Source: Thiotrichales bacterium
GTDB lineage: Bacteria; Pseudomonadota; Gammaproteobacteria; Francisellales; CACEW01
DNA length: 17,747 nucleotides
Assembly: GCA_947476405.1 (NCBI GenBank)
Contig: CANJQG010000038.1
Coordinates: forward strand, 1-17,747
Reading direction: 5' to 3'
Shown here one piece after another: positions 7,212 through 14,454 of this stretch (position 1 is the first letter of the stretch; every line of letters starts with the position of its first letter). The notes under the pieces are model-generated. The model ran no database searches, was not told the DNA's origin, and was given only the letters and a program-made list of their open reading frames with translations. The position numbers and the translations under genes were made by a program.

Positions 7212-7237
7212 TTAGTGTCCCAAAATTGTCCCATTTT
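7212..7237. repeat. Left copy of 26-bp arm repeat (TGTCCC-N6-GTCCC)
   Basis: This 26-base block is identical to 11045-11070. It contains two TGTCCC-type half sites with a fixed spacing (TGTCCC AAAATT GTCCC). A diverged version with the same spacing lies at 7479-7495 (TGTCCC AGATTT GTCCC). In both places the block sits 34-44 bases from the tRNA-derived repeat, on the side facing away from the tRNA body. Position and repetition suggest arm-type binding sites for a tyrosine integrase; this is inferred. Confidence 0.55.
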
Positions 7238-7271
7238 AGGTTATTTTCTGACTGGCCATTTTTTGAATCCC

Positions 7272-7326
7272 CGAATTCATTGGCGCGCCCGACAGGAGTC
7301 GAACCTGTGACCCTTGGTTTCGGAAA
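7272..7326 (-). repeat. tRNA-Arg 3'-end fragment: distal attachment-site copy
   Basis: These 55 bases are identical to 11115-11169. In the tRNA sense they run from the anticodon loop (TTTCCGAAACCAAGGG) through the T-arm and acceptor strand to the encoded CCA, plus 9 bases beyond. The sequence stops matching at 7327, so the 5' half of a tRNA is absent and this copy cannot be a functional gene. A truncated tRNA 3' end some kilobases from the intact gene is the usual footprint of site-specific integration. Confidence 0.85.
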
Positions 7327-7605
7327 ATGACTCATCGAAAAAACAGGGGCAGTAAAATTCAGCAAAATTTCATTAAGTTTCGCTATTTTACATGGCTTGC
7401 AGCAGCATTGCAATCTGGTTATTTTTGGCTTGTTTTGTGATCTTTTGTGATGTTTTCTAAAAGACTCGTAAAAATGGATGTCCCAGATTTGTCCCGCGAA
7501 GTAGTAATTCACAAGGGTTAAGAAAATTTTAGAATAGCTTCTATGGTTAAGCTTAGGTTTGTAGAAAAACCTTTAATTATATTTAAATGAGTATTTGTGT
7601 TTTTT

Positions 7606-7640
7606 TTGACATGGCACTGATTTAGGCAATATGTTATAAT
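7606..7640 (+). promoter_or_regulatory. Promoter region of the 61-aa gene
   Basis: TTGACA (7606-7611) is a perfect -35 box. TATGTT (7630-7635) follows at 18 bases, and a perfect TATAAT lies at 7635-7640 but at 23 bases, too far for that -35 box. Either the weaker -10 pairs with TTGACA, or TATAAT uses a poor -35 nearer to it. Both would give a leader of about 25-35 bases before the ATG at 7674. Confidence 0.5.
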
Positions 7641-7673
7641 GAGCCCTCAGCCACATAGTTTAAAAGGTTCTTT

Positions 7674-7859
7674 ATGAATGCCACCTTAGTAATGAATGCG
7701 AATCCTTATTTAAAAGATCCGCAGAAGGTAGCTCAGGGGATTTGTAAAATGGTCGCGAGCTCTTCTGCTGTCGAAGGCATATACGTTAACATCAATGCCA
7801 CTCCAGAAAATGGGGGGTATCGATTTAACGTGACGCCGCGATCACCTCAGAAAAAATAG
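7674..7859 (+). CDS. Small protein of unknown function, 61 residues
   Basis: I do not recognise this protein. It starts MNATLVMNANPYLKDPQKVA and ends RFNVTPRSPQKK. There is no signal peptide or membrane segment; the middle (ICKMVASSSAVEGIYVNINA) could form a helix and a strand. AAAGG lies 6 bases before the ATG and a promoter-like region lies just upstream, so it is probably a real gene. Its last 35 bases overlap the 3' end of the convergent Fic gene, an unusual arrangement. The neighbour suggests a possible partner or regulator of Fic, but it shows no [ST]xxxE[GN] inhibitory motif of the known Fic antitoxins, so this remains a guess. Confidence 0.6.
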   Translation: MNATLVMNANPYLKDPQKVAQGICKMVASSSAVEGIYVNINATPENGGYRFNVTPRSPQKK

Positions 7860-8460
7860 CTTTCATGGGTTCGTAATCATGGCCTAAGCCTTGTCTTACT
7901 GCTGCAAAGTAGCGTTCTTTTTGTTCTCCCGCAATGATGGAAAAATCGAGTAATGGTAATTGTGCTTGCAGTGCCATTAGCTGAGAAATCAATCGGGCGA
8001 GTCGGCCATTGCCCTCACGGAATGGGTGAATCAATATAAGCTCAACATGTACCACTGCTAATGCGTTTAAGATCTCGTCCTCAGATTTATAGATACAGGG
8101 TGTATATTTGGCAAGAATCTTTTTCTCAAAGTCTTGCATCAATTTAGGCACTAAATGTGCTGCCGCAAAAGTAAATCCACCTTTACTCATATTAACTTGC
8201 CTGTAATGGCCTGCCCAGCCATACACGTCTTTTAACCATTCATGATGCATTTGAATAATGTCGCTCTCATAAAGGCATTTATTTTGATGCAAAGAAAAAA
8301 TCATTTTTTGAGAAAGCTCTATAAATTTTCTGGTTTCAATTTGTTCCATCTCTACTTCCAAGGTAATGTGAAGTAGATTTTTAAGTACCATATTCCCTGA
8401 GCCAGTTTGATATTCGCCTTCGTCAGAGCTTTGTGTATTGTAACGTCCAGTGTTTTTCAT
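7825..8460 (-). CDS. Fic-domain protein (probable AMP/NMP transferase)
   Basis: The 211-residue protein has the complete Fic active-site motif HPFREGNGRLAR (H145 to R156). His145 is the catalytic base, Glu149 the usual metal-binding position and Arg153/Arg156 contact phosphates. Such enzymes typically transfer AMP from ATP to a hydroxyl of a target protein. The N-terminal part (EGEYQTGSGNMVLKNLLHIT) and the flap region YRQVNMSKGGFTFAAAH match a stand-alone bacterial Fic subfamily. I see no exact [ST]xxxE[GN] self-inhibitory helix; the nearest is TLEVEM at 33-38. The start ATG at 8460 has only a weak upstream AAAAG. The gene lies in the tRNA-Arg island and overlaps the 61-aa gene tail to tail. 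It could be a toxin, a regulator or a host-directed effector; the target is unknown. Confidence 0.9.
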   Translation of the reverse strand: MKNTGRYNTQSSDEGEYQTGSGNMVLKNLLHITLEVEMEQIETRKFIELSQKMIFSLHQNKCLYESDIIQMHHEWLKDVYGWAGHYRQVNMSKGGFTFAAAHLVPKLMQDFEKKILAKYTPCIYKSEDEILNALAVVHVELILIHPFREGNGRLARLISQLMALQAQLPLLDFSIIAGEQKERYFAAVRQGLGHDYEPMKAIFSEVIAASR

Positions 8461-8693
8461 CGTATTTTACTTTTATAAAATCTTTAGATGATACCACTGA
8501 TCGTCTTTTTAGGTTACAAAATTTTTTTCAGGAAGGGCTTTTTTAAGATGATCCGTCGCAAGTATATCAATGGCTCGGCCACCCGTTTTATTTCTGGGAG
8601 ATGTATTCAGAGAGATTGGCCTTCCTAACGTGGAAGTGTCTAACTTGATTGGAATAGTCGCGCTATGTCTTTTTTAGACATTTTATGAATATT

Positions 8694-9857
8694 CTAAGTT
8701 GGAATCGTATTTTTCACGGGAACCATTAATAGCAATAATCCTATTACACTTAAAACCACATAAAAAATCCCAAGCAACATCTGTCCTTGATCAGGAATGA
8801 CATTTAACAAGAAGTTGACGAGAGTGGAAATGAAGGTCTGGGTAAAGCCATAAATGGCGCCTGCGATGCCGATGTTAACATTAATCGAGGCAAAACTAAG
8901 GGCCAATGCATTTGGAAAGATAAAGCCACAGGCAAGGGTGACCAAAAAAATGCAGGGAGCAAGAAAGAATAAATGGGTTCCCTGCAGGGCTTCAGTCATG
9001 ATTAATAAAAGGCCGCTTGTGAGTAAGAGGCTTAATCCCAGGTAGAGCAAAGTACGAGGAGATACGCGTTTGACAATGCGGCTACTGATCAGGGCTGAAA
9101 TCGTTAAGCCTGAGGCGGCGAAGAGCAAGACTTCTCCGTTAACGGTGGCGGATAGATGCAGTTGTTGCTGGATAATGAAGGGTAGAATATTGGCATAGAG
9201 AATGATCGCTGAAAAGCCAAATCCCGTAATGAGGACATAGTGCATAAAATGAAAGTTGCTGATGAGTTCACGATAGTGCTTGAGGGTGCGGGAGAGGCTC
9301 AGGCTTTTTTCTTTGTGTTTTAAGGGTTCTTTGAAACAAAAAATGACAAGGGCCAAGAGGAAGAGGCCATAAACCGATAGGAAAACAAAAACAGAACGAA
9401 ATCCAAACTCATTTTGCAAAAGCCCGCCCACAAAGGGGGCGATTGCAGGAGCAAGACAAATAAAAATAGCCATCTGTGAAGATTTAACTGCCAGCGTCAC
9501 TCCGGAAAATAAATCACGTAAGACGACACGTGTGAGCGACAGCCCCCCTCCGACCGCAAGGCCTTCAAGGATTCTTCCTAAGCAAAACAATTCAAAAGAA
9601 GGCGCTAGAATGCAGAGGATAGATCCGAGCACAAAAAGGCCTAAGCCAAAAATAATGGGCGGCTTGCGGCCTACACGGTCAGAGATCGGGCCATAAAAAA
9701 GTTGCGAGAAGGCAAAGCCCACTAAAAACAAACTGACAGTGAGTTCAGCATGATTGGTAGATTGGCCGAAGTAAGCAGCAATGGCAGGCAGTGAGGGGAC
9801 AAAAATGTCTGTGGCGATGAGGCTGAGAACAGCCATTAAAATGAGGATGATCAACAT
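8694..9857 (-). CDS. MFS drug-efflux transporter, Bcr/CflA type
   Basis: The 387-residue protein has about twelve transmembrane segments. The first helix ends in TDIFVPSLPAI, typical of the DHA1/Bcr/CflA exporters, and motif A is GPISDRVGRKP after helix 2. A motif-C-like glycine/proline segment (APAIAPFVGGLL) lies in helix 5, a signature of drug/H+ antiporters. It probably exports a toxic compound from the cytoplasm using the proton gradient; the substrate is unknown. A strong AAGGAG lies 6 bases before the ATG at 9857. It is divergent from the LysR gene, with 91 bases between, so it is the likely regulated target. It is slightly shorter than E. coli Bcr (396). Confidence 0.9.
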   Translation of the reverse strand: MLIILILMAVLSLIATDIFVPSLPAIAAYFGQSTNHAELTVSLFLVGFAFSQLFYGPISDRVGRKPPIIFGLGLFVLGSILCILAPSFELFCLGRILEGLAVGGGLSLTRVVLRDLFSGVTLAVKSSQMAIFICLAPAIAPFVGGLLQNEFGFRSVFVFLSVYGLFLLALVIFCFKEPLKHKEKSLSLSRTLKHYRELISNFHFMHYVLITGFGFSAIILYANILPFIIQQQLHLSATVNGEVLLFAASGLTISALISSRIVKRVSPRTLLYLGLSLLLTSGLLLIMTEALQGTHLFFLAPCIFLVTLACGFIFPNALALSFASINVNIGIAGAIYGFTQTFISTLVNFLLNVIPDQGQMLLGIFYVVLSVIGLLLLMVPVKNTIPT

Positions 9858-9903
9858 AAAAACTCCTTAAGATTCATAACTTGTGCCATTCTCGCATTTC
9901 GAG

Positions 9904-9926
9904 TAAAATAAGTAAAATTTATTTTA
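9904..9926. promoter_or_regulatory. Candidate LysR-type operator in divergent intergenic region
   Basis: TAAAATAA (9904-9911) and TTATTTTA (9919-9926) form a perfect 8-base inverted repeat around a 7-base spacer, midway between the exporter and LysR starts. LysR-family regulators typically bind AT-rich dyads containing T-N11-A in such intergenic regions. AT-richness makes chance dyads more likely, so the call rests mostly on position. Confidence 0.45.
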
Positions 9927-9948
9927 TTGATTAAGGTAATAACTATCA

Positions 9949-10863
9949 ATGATAGACTTATATCGGCTGAATTTAAACTTATTAGTGGCCCTGGATGTGT
10001 TGCTTGCAGAACAAAGTGTGACACAGGCAGCAAAAAAACTCTTCATGACTCAGGCAGCAATGAGCAATAATCTTCAACAGTTGCGTGAGATTTTTAAAGA
10101 TGAACTTCTCATTCGTGAGAAAAATCGTATGACCCCGACGAGTTATGCGACTTCTCTGCAGTCGAGGCTACATGAAATTTTAGAAGAGTTGCGCAGTGTA
10201 GTCTTGGTGGGGCAGTGCTTCCTACCCGAGGTATCGCGACGGACTTTTAGGATCATGATGACGGATTATATGAGCGCATTGGTCCTCCCCAAACTTTTAA
10301 AATCCCTGGAAGAAAAAGCACCGGATATTAAAATCGTGGTGGTGCCTATTGATTGCAATATGCAATCTGCTGTTTCAGCTGTCAGCGATTATGATTTGGC
10401 CGTGTGTAAGGGGCAATATGCTGACTCCAACATGCAAAAAAAATTCTTTTTCAAAGATCGTGGCATCAGTATTTTAAATGCTCAGCATCCTTTGGCCAAA
10501 CAGGAGACTATGAGTTTGGATGAGTATCTGGCCTATCCCCACATCGCAATTTGCTTAAATAATCCCGAAGTTCCAACTTTAGTGGAAGAGGCTTTGTCAA
10601 AGCTCAATCGAGCGCGGCGTATTAAAGTGGGAATTCCCTTTGTCGGTGTTATCTTCCAGATGATTCAAGCTTCCTGTGAACTGATCGGTACAGTGCCAGA
10701 GCAGGTCGCAAAGCTTTATCAGGCTCAGTATGGTTTTGCCATCAAGCCTTTGCCCTTTGCGATGGATGAAATAGAGTTCAAGCTCTTATGGCATTCACGC
10801 CATGATAATGATGCCGGACATCGTTGGCTGCGTGAAGAATTGATGCAGTGTCTTCCTCGGTAA
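9949..10863 (+). CDS. LysR-family transcriptional regulator
   Basis: The 304-residue protein has the standard size and order of a LysR regulator. An N-terminal winged helix-turn-helix covers about residues 5-65 (LNLNLLVALDVLLAEQSVTQAAKKLFMTQAAMSNNLQQLREIF), a linker helix follows, and a periplasmic-binding-protein-like effector domain runs from about residue 90 (FRIMMTDYMSALVLPKLLKSL). The LNLLVALDVLL opening and the TDYMSALVLPKL segment resemble the NodD/NahR/LeuO branch. It probably controls the divergent exporter gene in response to a small ligand, and perhaps itself. AAGG lies 12 bases before the ATG, rather distant. No convincing terminator follows; 10864-11044 holds only short imperfect repeats and no gene. 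Confidence 0.92.
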   Translation: MIDLYRLNLNLLVALDVLLAEQSVTQAAKKLFMTQAAMSNNLQQLREIFKDELLIREKNRMTPTSYATSLQSRLHEILEELRSVVLVGQCFLPEVSRRTFRIMMTDYMSALVLPKLLKSLEEKAPDIKIVVVPIDCNMQSAVSAVSDYDLAVCKGQYADSNMQKKFFFKDRGISILNAQHPLAKQETMSLDEYLAYPHIAICLNNPEVPTLVEEALSKLNRARRIKVGIPFVGVIFQMIQASCELIGTVPEQVAKLYQAQYGFAIKPLPFAMDEIEFKLLWHSRHDNDAGHRWLREELMQCLPR

Positions 10864-11044
10864 AATAAGCTTAAATCTGTTGGTTTTGACTTTGAAAGAG
10901 ACCCTTGGTCTAAAAAACCAATACCCACTTTTTATCAATTAGCTTATTCAATAAGGGTTTGGTGGGTGGTAGAAAAAAATTATAAGTTTATTTTTATTTG
11001 TTAAGTGCTGGTTTAAATGTGATAAAAATGGTTATTTTCAAGTT

Positions 11045-11070
11045 TTAGTGTCCCAAAATTGTCCCATTTT
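11045..11070. repeat. Right copy of 26-bp arm repeat (TGTCCC-N6-GTCCC)
   Basis: Identical to 7212-7237 and placed 44 bases beyond the CCA side of the tRNA-derived repeat. It contains paired TGTCCC/GTCCC half sites with a 6-base spacer. Its placement inside the island border beside the intact tRNA fits an integrase arm site of the element's attachment region. Confidence 0.55.
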
Positions 11071-11114
11071 GGAAAAAGTTGGGTCTTTTTATAATCTGTA
11101 ATTTCTGGATGCCT

Positions 11115-11169
11115 CGAATTCATTGGCGCGCCCGACAGGAGTCGAACCTGTGACCCTTGGTTTCGGAAA
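11115..11169 (-). repeat. Proximal attachment-site copy within tRNA-Arg
   Basis: This 55-base segment, spanning the tRNA from anticodon loop to CCA plus 9 downstream bases, is perfectly repeated at 7272-7326. Here it is continuous with the tRNA 5' half, so the tRNA gene was restored by the element's own copy on integration, as usual for tRNA-targeting integrases. Confidence 0.85.
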
Positions 11170-11200
11170 CCAATACTCTATCCATCTGAGCTACGGGCGC
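11124..11200 (-). tRNA. tRNA-Arg, anticodon CCG
   Basis: The minus strand folds into a complete 77-base cloverleaf. The acceptor GCGCCCG pairs with CGGGCGC, followed by discriminator G and an encoded CCA. The D-arm is GCTC/GAGT with one G-U pair, the anticodon stem is TTGGT/ACCAA with loop TTCCGAA (anticodon CCG, reading CGG), and the T-arm is ACAGG/CCTGT with loop TTCGACT. It lies 24 bases downstream of the ftsK stop with no clear promoter of its own, so it may be processed from the ftsK transcript. Its 3' half serves as the integration site of the adjacent island. Confidence 0.97.
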
Positions 11201-11224
11201 GTGAGGGATGCATTCTAACATAGA

Positions 11225-13507
11225 TTACTGGGATTCCACCAGTACTTCCCGCAGGCCGTTGGATTGAATTTCACTAACCATGCCGGCTTTTTCCATGTCT
11301 TCGAGGAGTCTTGCAGCTCGGTTATAGCCGATGCGAAGACGGCGTTGGACTAAGGAAATTGAGGCGCGCTTAGATTCAATGACGATTTGTACGGCTTCAT
11401 CGTAGAGCGGGTCGCTTTCACCCGCAGCGCCGCCCTCGTTACTACTTTCACCGTCTTCACCCTCGAGTTTATCAGTGGCGATGATGCTGTCAACATAGTC
11501 CGGTTCGCCAACAGCACGCCAGGCTTCGACTACGCGATGGACTTCGGCGTCAGAGACATAGGCCCCATGGACGCGGATCGGGACGCCTGATCCTGCGGGG
11601 AGATAGAGCATATCGCCATTTCCTAATAATTGTTCCGCACCTTGTTGATCTAGAATAGTTCTAGAGTCTATTTTAGAAGAGACTTGGAAGGCAATGCGGG
11701 TTGGGATATTGGCTTTGATTAAGCCCGTGATGACGTCGACGGAAGGACGTTGGGTGGCAACGATTAAATGAATGCCAGCCGCACGGGCTTTCTGGGCGAT
11801 GCGGGTGATGAGTTCTTCTACCTTTTTTCCGACTACCATGATCATGTCAGCAAACTCATCCACCAAAACAACCACATAGGGGAGGGAGGTTAAGGTGGGG
11901 CAGTCAAAGGGCTTTCCTGGATTCAATCGCATCCAAAGAGGATCTTTGATGGGTTGTTTTTTATCGATGGCGGCATTAACCATTTCGTTATAGCCTGCGA
12001 TGCTTCGGACGCCCAGCGCGGCCATCAGGCGGTACCGACGATCCATTTCTTTGACACACCAGCGCAGGGCGTTAGCTGCTTCTTTCATATCGGTTACAAC
12101 CGGTGTTAATAAGTGGGGGATACCTTCATAAATGGAGAGTTCCAGCATTTTAGGGTCAATCATAATCATGCGTAACTCTTGTGGGCCGGATTTTAAGAGC
12201 ATGGAGAGAATCATGGCATTCAAGCCGACTGATTTTCCTGATCCAGTGGTGCCTGCAACTAATAAGTGAGGCATTTTTCCCAGATCAACGACTTCGGGTT
12301 GACCACTGATATCTTTGCCTAATCCCATGCAGATGGGGGATTTGCTGGTGCGAAAAGCATCAGAATCCAGGACTTCTTTTAAACGTACGGTCTCACGGTT
12401 TGGGTTGGGGAGTTCAATGCCAACCACTGTTTTCCCTGGAATGACTTCTACCACGCGAACACTAGATACGGAGAGGGAGCGGGCGAGATCTTTATCCAGA
12501 TTACTGAGTTTTGCGACTTTAACACCAGGAGCCAGTTGGATTTCATAACGAGTGACAACGGGGCCAGGGCAGATTCCTGTAATTTTGACAGTGACACCAA
12601 AATCTAATAAGCGTTGCTCAATGAGCTGTGCGGTTTGATTGAGTTGATCTTTATTGATTTGCGTCGTGCTGGCAACAGGATCATCTAATAAATCAATGCT
12701 GGGTGGCTGGCCAGTTGGCGTGCTTGGGCGAGGGACTTGAATTTTTTTGATGGGTGCAGGGGGAGCAGGTGTAGGCGTAGGTTTCGGTTCTGGTATTATT
12801 TTTTTGGGAAGGGAAATGGGGTCGGGCACAAAAGGCAAATCTTCTTTAGGTGCTTTGGGTTTACGTGCAAAAATACGGCGAGACAGATCTCGCACAAATA
12901 AGTAAACCAGCACGAGTAGGCCTAATGAATGCTTGACCCACATTTTTCCCGAGAAAAAAGTTAAGCCTATAAAAAATAAAGCACATAAGGCCCAAATGCT
13001 ACCTGAAAAATTAAAGAGGGGAACCAATCCCTTGGGGGCAAATTCACCTAAAATGCCGCCGGGACCATCGGGATAAGCCCAATTTCCATAATCAAAAAGA
13101 AGCGTCACCAATCCGCTCAATGAAATTAAGGTTAAAACCCAGCCAATCAAGCGTAAGATCGAGAGTAATTGGGAGTGAGGCTGGCGCTGGCGTAATTCTT
13201 GCCAATGAATAAAACAATAATACAAAAGACTAATCGGTGTGATATAAGCGCTGATTCCCAGAAGAGAAAACAAAATATCCGCAAGCCAGGCCCCGATCAA
13301 TCCGCCTTGGTTATGCGTGAGTTTTGCTATTTCGGGAAAGCTTGGATCAATTAAGGTATAAGTGCCTAAGGCTAAAAATAAATACAAGGCAAGCATGGCG
13401 ATAAAGACCAAGCCCACCTGGCCCATCCGGACTCGTAAAATAGAAGGGGGTTGATTTTTTAAAGGTGCTTTTGTTTTTTTAGCATTGCCTCGTTTCTTTT
13501 GGGCCAT
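11225..13507 (-). CDS. ftsK: DNA translocase FtsK
   Basis: The 760-residue septum-located motor pumps DNA during division and activates XerCD to resolve chromosome dimers. The N-terminus is basic, then four membrane segments lie at about 30-50, 70-100, 118-140 and 163-205. A short proline-rich linker (about 215-275, PKPTPTPAPPAP) replaces the very long one of E. coli FtsK (1329 residues). The RecA-type motor has Walker A GTTGSGKS (419-426) and Walker B VVLVDEFAD (546-554). After an acidic spacer, the gamma winged-helix domain (about 698-760, ASISLVQRRLRIGYNRAARL) would read polar KOPS sites. The start is at 13507, without a strong Shine-Dalgarno sequence but with a promoter just upstream. The length resembles FtsK/SpoIIIE proteins of many other bacteria. 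Confidence 0.97.
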   Translation of the reverse strand: MAQKKRGNAKKTKAPLKNQPPSILRVRMGQVGLVFIAMLALYLFLALGTYTLIDPSFPEIAKLTHNQGGLIGAWLADILFSLLGISAYITPISLLYYCFIHWQELRQRQPHSQLLSILRLIGWVLTLISLSGLVTLLFDYGNWAYPDGPGGILGEFAPKGLVPLFNFSGSIWALCALFFIGLTFFSGKMWVKHSLGLLVLVYLFVRDLSRRIFARKPKAPKEDLPFVPDPISLPKKIIPEPKPTPTPAPPAPIKKIQVPRPSTPTGQPPSIDLLDDPVASTTQINKDQLNQTAQLIEQRLLDFGVTVKITGICPGPVVTRYEIQLAPGVKVAKLSNLDKDLARSLSVSSVRVVEVIPGKTVVGIELPNPNRETVRLKEVLDSDAFRTSKSPICMGLGKDISGQPEVVDLGKMPHLLVAGTTGSGKSVGLNAMILSMLLKSGPQELRMIMIDPKMLELSIYEGIPHLLTPVVTDMKEAANALRWCVKEMDRRYRLMAALGVRSIAGYNEMVNAAIDKKQPIKDPLWMRLNPGKPFDCPTLTSLPYVVVLVDEFADMIMVVGKKVEELITRIAQKARAAGIHLIVATQRPSVDVITGLIKANIPTRIAFQVSSKIDSRTILDQQGAEQLLGNGDMLYLPAGSGVPIRVHGAYVSDAEVHRVVEAWRAVGEPDYVDSIIATDKLEGEDGESSNEGGAAGESDPLYDEAVQIVIESKRASISLVQRRLRIGYNRAARLLEDMEKAGMVSEIQSNGLREVLVESQ

Positions 13508-13536
13508 ATATTACGCATCAATGGAATTGAAAGCCT

Positions 13537-13565
13537 ATTGTAACCAAAGGGGCAGGCCTTGTAAA
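13537..13565 (-). promoter_or_regulatory. Sigma-70-type promoter for ftsK
   Basis: On the minus strand TTTACA (13560-13565) and TACAAT (13537-13542) are 17 bases apart, each matching the consensus at five of six positions, in the 65-base gap before ftsK. The predicted leader is about 23 bases. This gives ftsK transcription independent of the upstream orphan gene. Confidence 0.6.
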
Positions 13566-13572
13566 ACAATGT

Positions 13573-14421
13573 TTAGCCGCCGGCATCCGAGCCAATATGT
13601 CCTTTGGGGCGAGGAACAGGGCTTTGGGTCATTTCCTCAAACAGGGTGAGCTCTGGAGGCGCGGCTCCTTTCATCGCAAAAGGGTTCCCGCTGGGAATGC
13701 TGAGGCCTTCTTGTGGGCCATCTTTGGGTGGAGGATTTTTATCGCCTGCTCCGATTAAATCAGCTGCAGCATCACCTGCTTTTTGAGCTGGAGCTTGAAC
13801 CTGAGCTTGGGGTTCAGGCGTTTGGCCTGCTGCAATTAAGTTCGCATTGTGGGTTATTTTAAGTTCAGAATTGATATCGAGTAGGAGGCTTGTGCCTTCA
13901 TCCAATGCTTTGGTTTGTGCTTCAACGACTGCGGACCCTTCGGTTAAGGCGGAGGTCCCTACTTTTTCTAATGCAGTCGCGCCAAGGAGTGTAATCCCTG
14001 CATTTTTGCTGAATTCGGCTTCTGGATTGGGACTGTTTGCCCATGCGAGAGCGCCTTCTGGATTTTTCCCTACTGTTTCAGATAAAGCTTTATCATCAAC
14101 AGCAATGCCTCTGGCTGAAAGAATGGCTTTAATTTCTGCAACAGGGTCATAGGGTTCAGGCGCAGGGGCGGGTTCAGGAGTGAGTGAATATTCTTGTGAG
14201 GGGCTTAAGATTTGCCCTTGTGCTTTTAGCTCTGCTATTTTTGAAGGGTCGAGACTGTTGGCGTCTCTGATATATTCAGGCTTCTGTTTTAAGCTGAGAT
14301 CTGCTTCCAGTTCTGGAATGTTCTCCCTTGCATTTTCAGGGGAGATATTGTTGTCTCGTGCTATTTTTTGGGCCAGTGCAGCTTCTTGTTGACCTGGCTG
14401 ACGTTCAACAGGATCATTCAT
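13573..14421 (-). CDS. Orphan 282-residue, acidic, proline/alanine-rich protein
   Basis: I do not recognise this protein. It has no signal peptide, membrane segment, cysteine or repeat domain. It is rich in Ala, Pro, Glu and Asp, with low-complexity stretches (EPAPAPEPYDP near residue 85; PEPQAQVQAPAQ near 203; late PPPKDGP) that suggest long disordered parts. More ordered pieces may be 90-125 (VAEIKAILSARGIAVDDKAL) and 135-180. The C-terminus is LTLFEEMTQSPVPRPKGHIG plus a short tail. AAAGG lies 8 bases before the ATG and a strong promoter precedes it, so expression is likely. It sits between yciB and ftsK, two cell-envelope/division genes. A secreted effector or a division-linked scaffold are both open possibilities; neither is shown. 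Confidence 0.75.
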   Translation of the reverse strand: MNDPVERQPGQQEAALAQKIARDNNISPENARENIPELEADLSLKQKPEYIRDANSLDPSKIAELKAQGQILSPSQEYSLTPEPAPAPEPYDPVAEIKAILSARGIAVDDKALSETVGKNPEGALAWANSPNPEAEFSKNAGITLLGATALEKVGTSALTEGSAVVEAQTKALDEGTSLLLDINSELKITHNANLIAAGQTPEPQAQVQAPAQKAGDAAADLIGAGDKNPPPKDGPQEGLSIPSGNPFAMKGAAPPELTLFEEMTQSPVPRPKGHIGSDAGG

Positions 14422-14454
14422 TTTATTTGCCTTTTAGCGTGCTCTTATGGATGA

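Larger units (their letters stand above)
7272..11169. mobile_element. Small genomic island integrated at tRNA-Arg(CCG), integrase lost
   Basis: The 55-bp direct repeat of the tRNA 3' end marks both borders, 3843 bp apart. Cargo is a 61-aa orphan, a Fic protein, a Bcr/CflA-type exporter and a divergent LysR regulator. No tyrosine or serine recombinase frame is present inside, and none is seen in the 500 bases to the left. The element is either a cut-down island or one mobilised in trans. The left border also carries the 26-bp arm repeat on its outer side, as expected if a second element had once been inserted in tandem. Confidence 0.6.

Noticed and set aside
7281..7326. A second tRNA-Arg gene
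   Set aside because: Only the 3' half from the anticodon loop onward is present; the D-arm and 5' acceptor strand are replaced by unrelated sequence.
7204..7512. 102-residue minus-strand frame over the tRNA fragment
   Set aside because: It reads through the tRNA-derived repeat (giving RVTGSTPVGRA) and the arm repeats, has no ribosome binding site and an unnatural composition; it is a chance frame in attachment-site DNA.
8665..8681. Hairpin ATGTCT-TTTTT-AGACAT as a terminator for the exporter gene
   Set aside because: Only six weak A/T-rich pairs, and no T-run follows in the direction of the exporter transcript.
10875..10975. Terminator after the LysR gene
   Set aside because: TTGGT/ACCAA and CCCAC/GTGGG pairs exist but are short and spread apart, without a proper stem and T-run.
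13604..14392. Plus-strand frames opposite the orphan 282-aa gene
   Set aside because: They are serine/alanine-rich antisense readings with no promoter or ribosome binding site, while the minus-strand gene has both.
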